A DNA stretch of 64,000 nucleotides from Pseudomonas fluorescens (GTDB taxonomy: Bacteria > Pseudomonadota > Gammaproteobacteria > Pseudomonadales > Pseudomonadaceae), in contig NZ_LT907842.1 of NCBI RefSeq assembly GCF_900215245.1, forward strand, positions 1,612,001 through 1,676,000, written 5' to 3'. Position numbers and translations under genes: made by a program. Shown piece by piece: positions 18,485 through 26,455 of the stretch; position 1 is the stretch's first letter, and each line of letters starts with the position of its first letter. The notes under the pieces are model-generated. The model ran no database searches and was not told the origin of the DNA. It saw only the letters and a program-made list of their open reading frames with translations.

Positions 18485-19663
18485 TCAGTTCGGTGTACGG
18501 TTTTTGTACAGCAGCCAATCACCAAAGGATTTGTCTTCCAGGGCATACCCGCCCCGGCTCGACTTCCACACCAGCTCTTTGTCGCGCAGGGCATCGATAC
18601 AGGCCTGAATCGTCTGGGTGCCCGGCACCACGTCGCTGCCCATGCCCTCCAGGGCTTTGCTGACGGCCGTGAGGGTGCTGTCCGTGAAGGGCGCGAAGGG
18701 CTCGTTGGCGCGCGATCGCGCCACCATCACTTCCAGCACGGCACGCTGGGGGATGGTGAGGTTGTTCCAGGCGCTTTCGAATTCAGTCCATACCCCCGCG
18801 CGCAATAGTTCGGCACGGCTGTGCAGCAGCTGGCCCAAATTGCTGGCCTCGCCCAATTCCAGCGCCACTTCACCGATGATGGTGCGCAGCATCTCGGGAC
18901 GATGACCGACCAACTCAAACGCCTCATCAATGTCGACAGCGCTGAATTGATTGCTGTCGGCCAGGTGCGCATTGAGGTGTGCGGTGTAAGCCTGGGTGAA
19001 CGCTTTGCCGAGCAAGGGGAACGGCGTGATGCTGGAGCCGAAAAACGGCTGACTTTTGCCCAACACCAAATGCGCAAGCTTGTCGCGATTGGAACCGGTG
19101 AACACCAGGTGCAAGCCGCTCCCCTCCTCGTCACGGCCCTGGTTGAGCTGATCCCGGGCAGCCTTCAACGCAAACATCGCGTTGATCCCTGACTCGCTGG
19201 TCAATGCGTGCTGCGCTTCGTCAATCACCAGGACCACGGGTTTTTCGGCAGCACTGTGGAGCAATTCCAAGGCTTGGGTCAGCGTCGCACCGACGGGCAG
19301 CTGTGGCTTGGTAAAGTCCCAGGACAGGGTACGCAGAAAACTTAGTTTTTCGATTCCAAGGTTCTTGGCCAGTTTGCGAATGCCCTTCTCATAGGGCACC
19401 AGAGCAGCGGCAATTGCGCCGGCGATCAGCTCTGCCGGATCTTTGTCTTTGTCGGCCCAGAGGTCGACATACACCGCCAGCCAACCCCGGAGCTGGCACT
19501 CCGGGATCAGGTCTTCGCGCAAAAAGGTGCTTTTGCCGGTGCGCCGAGGCGCCGCCAGGAACAGGCCCGAGGTGAAATCCTGGATCCCGGCCCCCACCAA
19601 ACCGTCGGCAATGCTACTTGCCAGTGTGGGGCGGCGGAACACGAAGCCGCTGTGCTTGGACAT
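18485..19663 (-). CDS. Stand-alone AAA ATPase with C-terminal helical/winged-helix part
   Basis: A 392-residue P-loop ATPase of unknown role. Walker A is APRRTGKST near residue 42 and Walker B is VVLVIDEAQHAL near residue 148. A sensor-like VFTGSNRDKL follows near residue 205. The last 100 residues (LTIPQRAVLEVMVAR to LVWKSSRGGYALEDKSF, in parts) look like a winged helix, as in Orc1/Cdc6-like or archaeal-type ATPases. It is monocistronic. Its promoter sits in an unusually A+T-rich 68-bp gap. It might act in DNA binding or stress response, but nothing in the context decides this. Confidence 0.7.
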   Translation of the reverse strand: MSKHSGFVFRRPTLASSIADGLVGAGIQDFTSGLFLAAPRRTGKSTFLREDLIPECQLRGWLAVYVDLWADKDKDPAELIAGAIAAALVPYEKGIRKLAKNLGIEKLSFLRTLSWDFTKPQLPVGATLTQALELLHSAAEKPVVLVIDEAQHALTSESGINAMFALKAARDQLNQGRDEEGSGLHLVFTGSNRDKLAHLVLGKSQPFFGSSITPFPLLGKAFTQAYTAHLNAHLADSNQFSAVDIDEAFELVGHRPEMLRTIIGEVALELGEASNLGQLLHSRAELLRAGVWTEFESAWNNLTIPQRAVLEVMVARSRANEPFAPFTDSTLTAVSKALEGMGSDVVPGTQTIQACIDALRDKELVWKSSRGGYALEDKSFGDWLLYKNRTPN

Positions 19664-19689
19664 GGTTTTATACTCAATTATTTAAGCAA

Positions 19690-19729
19690 CTATAAATTAT
19701 AGCCATGAGTATAATTGACTATAATTGCC
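19690..19729. promoter_or_regulatory. A+T-rich operator-like repeats upstream of the AAA ATPase
   Basis: A perfect palindrome CTATAAATTATAG (19690-19702) is followed by TATAATTGAC and TATAATTGCC (19710-19729), a direct repeat with a 10-bp period. Further TTATACTC/GAGTATAA inverted copies reach toward the start codon at 19663. The pattern suggests dense binding of a regulator, possibly the ATPase itself. Confidence 0.5.
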
Positions 19730-19731
19730 GG

Positions 19732-20676
19732 TCAAACCACCTCCCGTCGCCGATCTTCCCGCGGGCACTTGGCAAACCGCGCCCGATAGCTGCGCGTGAA
19801 GTACGACGGCGACTCAAACCCGCACGCAATACTCACCTCCAGCACGCTCATATCGCTCTGGCGCAGCAGTTGCCGGGCTTTTTCCAGGCGTAAGCCCAAA
19901 TAGAAGTTGCTCGGTGTGTCATTCAAATGCAGGCGAAACAGCCGCTCCAACTGCCGCCGCGTCACTTTGATTGCTTCCGCCAGCGCCAAGGTGCTCAGCG
20001 GCGGTTCGGTGTGTTGCTCCATCTCGCCAATCACCTGCACCAACTTCTTGTTGTTGATGCCGTAGCGCGTGGCGATCTGCATGCGTTGGTGGTCTTTGCG
20101 TGGGCGGATGCGGCCGAGCACGAATTGTTCGGACACCTGGATCGCCAGGTCGGGCCCGTGAGCCTGGGCGATCAGGTCGAGCATCAGGTCGATGGACGCA
20201 GTGCCGCCGGCGCAGGTGATGCGGCGACGGTCGATCTCGAACAGCTCCTGGGTCACGGTGAGCTGGGGATAAGATTCCTTGAACGCATCAATGGCTTCCC
20301 AGTGCAGCGTCAGGCGGTGGCCGTCGAGCAAACCGGCTTCGGCGAGCACGCAGGCACCGGTGTCGATGGCGCCAAGGGTGACGCCTTCGTGGTCGAGGCG
20401 GCGCAGCCAGTGTTCCAATGCCGGCGTGGCGAACTGCAGCGGCTCGAAACCGGCCACCACCAGCAGGGTCGCGCCCTTTTTCAGCGGCTCCAGCGCAGCG
20501 TCGGCGTTGACCGACATGCCATTGCTCGCCAGCACCGCGCCGCCGTCGGCACTCAATACGTGCCAGCGATACAGCTCGCCGCGAAAACGATTGGCGACCC
20601 GCAGCGGTTCGAGCGCAGAAATAAAGCCGATGGCAGAGAAGCCCGGCATCAGCAGAAAGTAGAAATCCTGGGACAT
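19732..20676 (-). CDS. cdhR: Carnitine catabolism regulator CdhR (AraC family)
   Basis: A transcription activator for carnitine use. The 314 residues have an N-terminal DJ-1/PfpI-like amidotransferase-type domain (FYFLLMPGFSAIGFISALEPL) that binds the inducer and a C-terminal AraC DNA-binding domain with two helix-turn-helix units (VTRRQLERLFRLH and CGFESPSYFTRSYRARF). The ATG at 20676 follows GAGAG; a longer frame runs across the divergent promoter and is rejected. It is divergent from caiX and the cdh genes, as in P. aeruginosa, where CdhR induces caiX-cdhCAB in response to carnitine. It resembles GbdR elsewhere in the window, so the two are paralogues. Confidence 0.92.
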   Translation of the reverse strand: MSQDFYFLLMPGFSAIGFISALEPLRVANRFRGELYRWHVLSADGGAVLASNGMSVNADAALEPLKKGATLLVVAGFEPLQFATPALEHWLRRLDHEGVTLGAIDTGACVLAEAGLLDGHRLTLHWEAIDAFKESYPQLTVTQELFEIDRRRITCAGGTASIDLMLDLIAQAHGPDLAIQVSEQFVLGRIRPRKDHQRMQIATRYGINNKKLVQVIGEMEQHTEPPLSTLALAEAIKVTRRQLERLFRLHLNDTPSNFYLGLRLEKARQLLRQSDMSVLEVSIACGFESPSYFTRSYRARFAKCPREDRRREVV

Positions 20677-20747
20677 GGTGCGCTCTCGTAGGACGGACAG
20701 CGTGCTCACTGTGATACGCCAGTTCAATCGGTCATTCAAGGGGGCAG

Positions 20748-20782
20748 GTCGCTGCAGTGCAAGAGCGAGTCGCCGCCGTGCG
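20748..20782. promoter_or_regulatory. 21-bp direct repeat, candidate CdhR site
   Basis: GTCGCTGCAGTGC (20748-20760) recurs as GTCGCCGCCGTGC (20769-20781), 11 of 13 identical at an exact 21-bp period. A third GTCGC lies at 20787. It sits between the divergent cdhR and caiX starts, 88-120 bp upstream of caiX, where an AraC-type activator should bind. Confidence 0.6.
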
Positions 20783-20869
20783 TTTTGTCGCCCTGCAAGC
20801 TGCGTAACGTGATCCCACGGCGCACAAAGACGCCGGAACCCACAATAACAACCTGCCGAGGGAACCACC

Positions 20870-21814
20870 ATGAACCGACTGATCAGCCGCTGCGTGCTCG
20901 CATTCAGCGCCAGCGCCATTTTGAGCACCAACGTCATGGCAGCCGATGCGGCTTCTTGCCAGAACGTGCGCATGGGCGTGGTGAACTGGACCGACGTAAT
21001 CGCCACCAGCGCCATGACCCAAGTGTTGCTCGACGGCCTCGGCTACAAGACCAAACAAACCAGCGCCTCCCAGCAAATCATCTTCGCCGGTATCCGCGAC
21101 CAGCGCCTGGACCTGTTCCTGGGTTACTGGAACCCGCTGATGACCCAGACCATCACCCCGTTCGTCGACGCCAAACAGGTCAAGGTCCTTGAAAAACCCA
21201 GCCTGGAAGACGCCCGCGCGACCCTGGCGGTGCCGACCTACCTGGCGGACAAGGGCCTGAAAACCTTCGCTGACATCGCCAAGTTCGAAAAAGAACTGGG
21301 CGGCAAGATCTACGGCATCGAGCCGGGCTCGGGTGCCAACACCCAGATCAAGGCGATGATTGCCAAGAACCAGTTCGGCCTGGGCAAGTTCCAACTGGTG
21401 GAGTCCAGTGAGGCCGGCATGCTCGCCGCCGTGGACCGCGCCGTGCGCCGCAAGGAAGCCGTGGTGTTCTTCGGCTGGGCGCCACACCCGATGAACGTCA
21501 ACGTCGCGATGACGTACCTCACCGGCAGCGACGACGCCCTGGGCCCGAACGAAGGCATGGCCACCGTGTGGAGCGTCACTTCGCCGACCTACGCCGAACA
21601 GTGCCCCAACATCCACAAGCTGCTGACCAACCTGACCTTCACTGCCGCCGACGAGAGCCGAATGATGCAGCCGTTGCTGGATCACAAGGACGCGTTCGAG
21701 TCCGCCAAGCAGTGGCTCAAGGATCACCCGCAAGACCAGCAACGCTGGCTCGAAGGGGTGACGACCTTCGACGGCAAACCGGCCGCCGCCAACCTGCAAT
21801 TGAGCAACCAATAA
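20870..21814 (+). CDS. caiX: Carnitine-binding periplasmic protein CaiX
   Basis: The substrate-binding protein for carnitine, 314 residues, with a signal peptide (MNRLISRCVLAFSASAILSTNVMA). It belongs to the glycine-betaine/choline-binding type (OpuAC fold), seen in VNWTDVIATSAM, DLFLGYWNPLMTQ and GWAPHPMN, aromatic residues of the quaternary-amine cage. It is a paralogue of ChoX in this window. It has no permease beside it; in P. aeruginosa it uses the CbcWV (ChoWV) core. AGGGA lies before the ATG. First gene of the cdh operon. Confidence 0.92.
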   Translation: MNRLISRCVLAFSASAILSTNVMAADAASCQNVRMGVVNWTDVIATSAMTQVLLDGLGYKTKQTSASQQIIFAGIRDQRLDLFLGYWNPLMTQTITPFVDAKQVKVLEKPSLEDARATLAVPTYLADKGLKTFADIAKFEKELGGKIYGIEPGSGANTQIKAMIAKNQFGLGKFQLVESSEAGMLAAVDRAVRRKEAVVFFGWAPHPMNVNVAMTYLTGSDDALGPNEGMATVWSVTSPTYAEQCPNIHKLLTNLTFTAADESRMMQPLLDHKDAFESAKQWLKDHPQDQQRWLEGVTTFDGKPAAANLQLSNQ

Positions 21815-21892
21815 CCTGATTCGAATCACCGTGTCGCAGCCGCGCCTGGCTGCGAACGGCATCACTACGCCCGCCTGTAAGGAACCTGCCTC

Positions 21893-22780
21893 ATGAACCA
21901 CGACGTCATCATCACCTGCGCACTCACCGGTGCTGGCGACACGACCGCCAGAAGCCCGCACGTGCCGGTCACCCCCAAACAAATCGCTGCGGCCGCCGTG
22001 GAAGCCGCCAAGGCCGGCGCGACCGTCGTGCATTGCCACGTGCGTGACCCGCAGACCGGCAAATTCAGCCGCGACGTCGCCCTGTACCGCGAAGTGATGG
22101 AGCGCATCCGCGAGGCCGACATCGACATCATCGTCAACCTCACCGCCGGCATGGGCGGCGACCTCGAAATCGGCGGCGGCGAGCACCCGATGGAGTTCGG
22201 CCCCAACACCGACCTGGTCGGCCCGCTGACTCGCCTGGCGCACGTCGAGGCGTTGCTGCCGGAAATCTGCACCCTGGACTGCGGCACCCTGAACTTCGGC
22301 GATGGCGACACCATTTACGTGTCCACCCCGGCGCAACTGCGTGCCGGCGCCAAGCGTATTCAAGCGCTGGGCGTAAAAGCCGAGCTGGAAATTTTCGACA
22401 CCGGCCACCTGTGGTTCGCCAAGCAGATGATCAAGGAAGGCCTGCTCGACAACCCGTTGTTCCAGCTGTGCCTGGGTATCCCATGGGGCGCACCGGCTGA
22501 CACCACCACCATGAAAGCCATGGTCGACAACTTGCCGGCCGATGCGGTGTGGGCCGGCTTCGGGATCGGCCGCATGCAAATGCCGATGGCGGCGCAAGCC
22601 GTGCTGCTGGGCGGCAACGTGCGGGTCGGCCTGGAAGACAACCTGTGGCTGGACAAGGGCGTGCTCGCCACCAATGGCCAACTGGTGGAACGCGCCAGTG
22701 AAATCCTCAGCCGCCTCGGCGCACGGGTCATGACCCCGGCTGAAGGCCGCGTGAAGATGGGCCTGACCAAACGCGGCTAG
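21893..22780 (+). CDS. cdhC: Dehydrocarnitine cleavage enzyme (BKACE family)
   Basis: A 295-residue zinc enzyme of the beta-keto acid cleavage family (DUF849). It takes 3-dehydrocarnitine and acetyl-CoA to betainyl-CoA and acetoacetate. The metal motif HCHVRDP lies near residue 46, and GLEDNLW near 250 is the conserved late motif. AAGGA lies 8 nt before the ATG. It is 78 nt after caiX and precedes cdhA, matching PA5387. Confidence 0.93.
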   Translation: MNHDVIITCALTGAGDTTARSPHVPVTPKQIAAAAVEAAKAGATVVHCHVRDPQTGKFSRDVALYREVMERIREADIDIIVNLTAGMGGDLEIGGGEHPMEFGPNTDLVGPLTRLAHVEALLPEICTLDCGTLNFGDGDTIYVSTPAQLRAGAKRIQALGVKAELEIFDTGHLWFAKQMIKEGLLDNPLFQLCLGIPWGAPADTTTMKAMVDNLPADAVWAGFGIGRMQMPMAAQAVLLGGNVRVGLEDNLWLDKGVLATNGQLVERASEILSRLGARVMTPAEGRVKMGLTKRG

Positions 22781-22817
22781 ACACGCAACAGGACTCACTG
22801 CCGAAACCGAATCAAAG

Positions 22818-22905
22818 GTGGCAGCAGGCTTGCTCGCGAAGGCGGCGAATCAGCCACCGAATGCATCAACTGACACCGCGCATTCGCGAGCAAGCCCGCG
22901 CCCAC
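22818..22905. repeat. REPIN inside the cdh operon (cdhC-cdhA gap)
   Basis: Inverted arms GTGGCAGCAGGCTTGCTCGC and TTCGCGAGCAAGCCCGCGC, somewhat degenerate, fill most of the gap between two co-directional genes. Confidence 0.9.
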
Positions 22906-22957
22906 ATTTTGAACCGGTTGCCAAAACAGAATTTGCGAATATTTTTAGGAATTTGCC

Positions 22958-23923
22958 ATGCGTTTTATCACTGAGATCAAAACCTTCGCTGCCCTCGGTA
23001 GCGGCGTTATCGGCAGCGGCTGGGTGTCCCGCGCCCTGGCCCATGGCCTGGACGTGGTCGCCTGGGACCCGGCGCCCGGCGCTGAAGCCGCCCTGCGCAA
23101 GCGTGTTGCCAACGCCTGGGGCGCGCTGGAGAAACACGGCCTGGCAGCCGGTGCATCCCAGGACCGCTTGCGCTTCGTCGCGACCATCGAAGAGTGCGTG
23201 AAAGACGCAGACTTCATCCAGGAAAGTGCCCCGGAGCGCCTGGAGTTGAAGCTGGAGCTGCACAGCAAGATCAGCGCAGCGGCCAAGCCGAATGCGTTGA
23301 TTGGCTCGAGCACCTCGGGCCTGCTACCGAGTGAATTCTACGAAGGCTCGACCCACCCGGAGCGCTGCGTGGTCGGTCACCCGTTCAACCCGGTTTACCT
23401 GCTGCCGCTGGTGGAAGTGGTGGGCGGCAAGCACACCGCACCGGAGGCTGTTCAAGCGGCGATCAAGGTGTACGAATCCCTCGGCATGCGCCCGTTGCAT
23501 GTGCGCAAGGAAGTACCGGGCTTTATCGCTGACCGCCTGCTCGAAGCGCTGTGGCGTGAAGCGTTGCACCTGGTGAATGACGGCGTGGCGACGACGGGCG
23601 AGATCGACGACGCCATCCGATTTGGCGCAGGTTTGCGCTGGTCGTTCATGGGCACCTTCCTGACTTACACCCTCGCAGGTGGCGATGCCGGCATGCGGCA
23701 TTTCATGGCGCAGTTCGGCCCGGCGTTGCAGTTGCCGTGGACGTACTTGCCGGCGCCGGAATTGACCGACAAGTTGATTGACGATGTGGTGGATGGCACC
23801 CGCGAGCAGTTGGGCACGCACAGCATTTCGGCGCTGGAGCGCTATCGTGATGATTGCCTGTTGGCGGTGCTTGAAGCGGTAAAAACCACCAAAGCCAAAC
23901 ACGGTATGAGCGTCGCTGAGTAA
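22958..23923 (+). CDS. cdhA: L-carnitine dehydrogenase
   Basis: The NAD-dependent enzyme oxidising L-carnitine to 3-dehydrocarnitine. The 321 residues follow the 3-hydroxyacyl-CoA dehydrogenase fold, with the Rossmann motif [11 protein letters not shown] at residues about 12-22, the catalytic region [17 protein letters not shown] near 135, and [17 protein letters not shown] near 175. AGGA lies 8 nt before the ATG. It is flanked on both sides by REPINs within the operon. Confidence 0.94.
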   Translation: MRFITEIKTFAALGSGVIGSGWVSRALAHGLDVVAWDPAPGAEAALRKRVANAWGALEKHGLAAGASQDRLRFVATIEECVKDADFIQESAPERLELKLELHSKISAAAKPNALIGSSTSGLLPSEFYEGSTHPERCVVGHPFNPVYLLPLVEVVGGKHTAPEAVQAAIKVYESLGMRPLHVRKEVPGFIADRLLEALWREALHLVNDGVATTGEIDDAIRFGAGLRWSFMGTFLTYTLAGGDAGMRHFMAQFGPALQLPWTYLPAPELTDKLIDDVVDGTREQLGTHSISALERYRDDCLLAVLEAVKTTKAKHGMSVAE

Positions 23924-23928
23924 CTAAT

Positions 23929-24015
23929 GTGGGAGCGGGCTTGCTCGCGAATGCGGTGGATCAGTACCGAATGCATCAACTGACACACCGCATTCGCGAG
24001 CAAGCCCGCTCCCAC
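23929..24015. repeat. REPIN inside the cdh operon (cdhA-cdhB gap)
   Basis: A canonical inward pair GTGGGAGCGGGCTTGCTCGC and complement. It starts 5 nt after the cdhA stop and ends about 35 nt before the cdhB start. Confidence 0.95.
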
Positions 24016-24049
24016 ATTTTTGACCGAGTACATTTTCGGATTCCACGCC

Positions 24050-24529
24050 ATGCCTGCACTGACTACTTACACCACAAAAATCCAACCCGACTGGGTGGAT
24101 TACAACGGCCACCTGCGCGATGCGTTCTACCTGCTGATTTTCAGTTACGCCACCGACGCACTGATGGACACCTTGGGTCTGGACAGCGAAAACCGCGAAG
24201 CCAGCGGCCACTCGCTGTTCACCCTGGAGCTGCACCTCAACTATCTGCACGAGGTAAAACTCGGTGCCGAAGTGGAGGTGCACACTCAGCTCATCGCCCA
24301 CGATGCCAAGCGCCTGCACCTCTATCACAGCCTGCACCTGGTGGGCGGTGAGAAGGAACTGGCGGGCAACGAACAGATGTTGCTGCACGTCGATCTCGCC
24401 GGCCCGCATGCGGCGCCGTTCACCGAAGCGACCCTGGAAAAACTCATCGCGATCAGCGCTGAGCAGGCCGACCTGCCACGGCCCGCCCTCCTCGGCCGAG
24501 TGATTGGACTGCCACCCAAAAAACCATAA
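24050..24529 (+). CDS. cdhB: Betainyl-CoA thioesterase (hot-dog fold)
   Basis: A 159-residue thioesterase that hydrolyses betainyl-CoA to glycine betaine and CoA, completing carnitine degradation to betaine. The 4HBT-type motif is DWVDYNGHLRDAFYL near residue 14. The start MPALTTYTTKIQPDW at 24050 is preferred over a TTG at 24020 that falls just after the REPIN. The ribosome site (GGA) is weak. The dioxygenase gene follows 9 nt later. Confidence 0.88.
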   Translation: MPALTTYTTKIQPDWVDYNGHLRDAFYLLIFSYATDALMDTLGLDSENREASGHSLFTLELHLNYLHEVKLGAEVEVHTQLIAHDAKRLHLYHSLHLVGGEKELAGNEQMLLHVDLAGPHAAPFTEATLEKLIAISAEQADLPRPALLGRVIGLPPKKP

Positions 24530-24538
24530 GGAATCGCC

Positions 24539-25699
24539 ATGCCAACCGCCGCCGCTGTTGCCGACTTTCGTACTTACCCGCTGATCAGTGAGCTCGCCGA
24601 TGCGCGGGTGCTGGACGATCAGATTCGCGTGCAATGGGCCGACGGGCGGCTGAGCCCGTTTCATCATCAGTGGCTGCGGGACAACTGCCCCTGCGCGGAA
24701 TGCGTGTACAGCGTGACCCGCGAACAGGTGCTGGAAATTGTCGATGTGGATGCACACCTCAGCGCTGTCAGTGCCTGCCTCGACGATGGTTTTCTGCAGG
24801 TGGAATGGAGCGGCGGCCATCTCAGCCGGTACGCTCCCGGCTGGCTGCGGGCGCACGCCTATGATGATCAATCGCGCGCTGAACGCCGTGCGGCGAAACC
24901 TCGATCCGAACTGTGGGATCAGCGGTTTACGCTGCCGGTGTTCGACTACGCCGCGGTGATGGAAGACCCCAAGGTCTTGCTGCAATGGTTGCTGGCCCTG
25001 CGTGATTCAGGCCTTACACAAATCCGTGGTGTACCGACCGAGCCCGGCTCTCTGGCGCGGGTCGCCCAGCGCATTGCCTTTATCCGCGAGAGCAACTTCG
25101 GCGTGCTGTTCAACGTGCAATCCAAGGCCGATGCCGACAGCAATGCCTACACCGCTTTCAACCTGCCGCTGCACAGCGACTTACCGACGCGGGAGCTGCA
25201 ACCGGGCCTGCAATTTCTGCATTGCCTGGTGAACGATGCCACGGGTGGCGAGAGTATTTTCGTCGATGGGTTTGCCATCGCCGCAGCACTGCGCACGGAA
25301 GACCCCGAGGCGTTTCGTGCCCTGTGTGAGATCCCGGTGGAGTTTCGCAATAAAGACCGCCACAGCGACTATCGCCGCCTCGCGCCGATCATTGCGCTGG
25401 ATGCCTTGGGAGATGTTGCCGAGATTCGCATGGCTAATTTTTTGCGCGGGCCGTTTGAGGCGCCGGTGGAGCAGATGCCGTTGCTGTATCGCGCGTATCG
25501 GCGGTTCATTGCCATGACCCGCGAGGCGCGCTTTCGGGTGGTCCAGCGGCTGAACCCGGGCGAGCTGTGGTGCTTCGACAACCGCCGTACGCTGCATGCG
25601 CGCAATGCGTTTGACCCGGCTTCCGGCGCGCGGCATTTCCAGGGTTGCTATGTCGACCGGGATGAGCTGCTCTCTAGAATTCTGGTGTTGCAGCGGTAG
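24539..25699 (+). CDS. Gamma-butyrobetaine dioxygenase
   Basis: An Fe(II)/2-oxoglutarate dioxygenase that would hydroxylate gamma-butyrobetaine to L-carnitine. The 386 residues have an N-terminal DUF971-like zinc domain (RDNCPCAECVY near residue 50) and a C-terminal TauD/TfdA domain. The latter carries the iron motif HSDLPTRE near residue 207, the distal histidine in RRTLHARNAF near 350, and a later Arg. AAGGA lies before the ATG, 9 nt after cdhB. Adding it to the cdh operon widens the substrate range by one step. TmlH-type dioxygenases are related, but the carnitine context favours gamma-butyrobetaine. Confidence 0.9.
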   Translation: MPTAAAVADFRTYPLISELADARVLDDQIRVQWADGRLSPFHHQWLRDNCPCAECVYSVTREQVLEIVDVDAHLSAVSACLDDGFLQVEWSGGHLSRYAPGWLRAHAYDDQSRAERRAAKPRSELWDQRFTLPVFDYAAVMEDPKVLLQWLLALRDSGLTQIRGVPTEPGSLARVAQRIAFIRESNFGVLFNVQSKADADSNAYTAFNLPLHSDLPTRELQPGLQFLHCLVNDATGGESIFVDGFAIAAALRTEDPEAFRALCEIPVEFRNKDRHSDYRRLAPIIALDALGDVAEIRMANFLRGPFEAPVEQMPLLYRAYRRFIAMTREARFRVVQRLNPGELWCFDNRRTLHARNAFDPASGARHFQGCYVDRDELLSRILVLQR

Positions 25700-25713
25700 C
25701 CCAAGGCGCACCC

Positions 25714-25795
25714 TTCGCGAGCAAGCCCGCTCCCACATTCGACCGCTTTTCCAAGATAAAACTCGGTCAAGTGTGGGAGCGGGCTTGCTCGCGAA
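25714..25795. repeat. Outward-facing REP doublet with central hairpin
   Basis: Arms are in the reverse order (TTCGCGAGCAAGCCCGCTCC first, GTGGGAGCGGGCTTGCTCGC second). The spacer has GACCG and CGGTC as a third inverted repeat. It begins 15 nt after the dioxygenase stop. Confidence 0.85.
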
Positions 25796-25827
25796 GAGGC
25801 CAGCACAGCCACCGCACATCCCAAGCA

Positions 25828-25857
25828 AAAAAAAACCCGAACCAGCCGTGACTGGAT
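25828..25857 (-). terminator. Strong intrinsic terminator, minus strand
   Basis: Read on the minus strand, CCCGATCCAG, a 6-nt loop and CTGGTTCGGG pair with a single mismatch, followed directly by nine Ts. No annotated minus-strand gene ends near it; gbdR stops about 600 nt upstream of it, with a plus-strand gene in between. Confidence 0.85.
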
Positions 25858-26030
25858 CGGGGCAGAGTGCTGGGTGTGTGAGCGTGACATCCCGAGGGTG
25901 ACCAAACCTTCAAGCTGCTTGCCTGGCAGTCAGTGTGCCCATTCCTCATGGCGGTAAATGGCCCGAAAACGACCTGTTCATAGCCATCTGAGCCATTCGT
26001 TGATTCTGCCCTTGCCGACCGGCCGAGGGC
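25828..26030 (-). ncRNA. Candidate small RNA ending in the terminator at 25828
   Basis: The minus strand between about 26030 and 25828 has no supported coding frame but ends in a near-perfect intrinsic terminator. It contains a GC-rich CCCTCGGCCGGTCGGCAAGGG hairpin region near 26010 (read in parts). A single small RNA of roughly 150-200 nt is the simplest explanation. The 5' end is a guess; no clear promoter is visible. Confidence 0.4.
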
Positions 26031-26078
26031 CTACCAGAATCCAGTTCAATCCCCGTTCCCTACACCAGGATAAACGTC

Positions 26079-26342
26079 ATGATGCACGCGGATTTGATTG
26101 ACCAGCACGACCTGCTGAGCCAGCTGCGCTCGCTGGGTTTTGAAGTGTCCAGCGGGGCCACCGCCGAGCAGGCCTGCGAGTGTGCGGTACGCGGTTTGAG
26201 TGCCGCACGGGCCAAGGCACTCAAGGGCATGGTGGAACAGATGTACACCGGCAGCGCGACGATTTTGCCGGCGGTGAGGCAGGCGATCGACAAGCAGTTG
26301 TTGCCGGCGCTGGTGCAGTTCAAGCAAAACTCCGGCGCCTGA
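26079..26342 (+). CDS. Hypothetical protein, 87 aa
   Basis: An 87-residue helical, Ala-rich protein starting MMHADLIDQHDLLSQL and ending FKQNSGA. It has AGGA 8 nt before the ATG and a GC-rich hairpin right after the stop, both supporting a real gene. I do not recognise the family. It lies between the cdh operon and gbdR, which is convergent with it. Confidence 0.6.
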   Translation: MMHADLIDQHDLLSQLRSLGFEVSSGATAEQACECAVRGLSAARAKALKGMVEQMYTGSATILPAVRQAIDKQLLPALVQFKQNSGA

Positions 26343-26344
26343 TA

Positions 26345-26360
26345 GAGCCCCGCGCGGGGC
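26345..26360 (+). terminator. Hairpin AGCCCCGCGCGGGGCT after the 87-aa gene
   Basis: A 16-bp perfect palindrome within 5 nt of the stop codon. There is no T-run, so termination is inferred from position. Confidence 0.45.
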
Positions 26361-26424
26361 TGCGAAGCGGCCCCAAACCCCGCAGTTTGAGGTCTGCCTG
26401 ACACACCACATTGCGCAGCCCAAC

Positions 26425-26447
26425 GCGGGGCAAGCCCGCTCGCCACA
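26425..26447. repeat. Single degenerate REP arm
   Basis: GCGGGGCAAGCCCGCTCGCC resembles one REP hairpin, just downstream of the gbdR stop. Confidence 0.5.
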
Positions 26448-26455
26448 CGGTTGGT

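Noticed and set aside
20732..22798. A 688-codon minus-strand open frame over caiX and cdhC
   Set aside because: It is a GC-bias shadow of two clear plus-strand genes; its translation is His/Gly/Val-rich with no family features.
25767..25949. A 60-codon minus-strand frame near the orphan terminator
   Set aside because: It reads through the terminator hairpin, the T-run and a REP arm, so it cannot be a normal gene.
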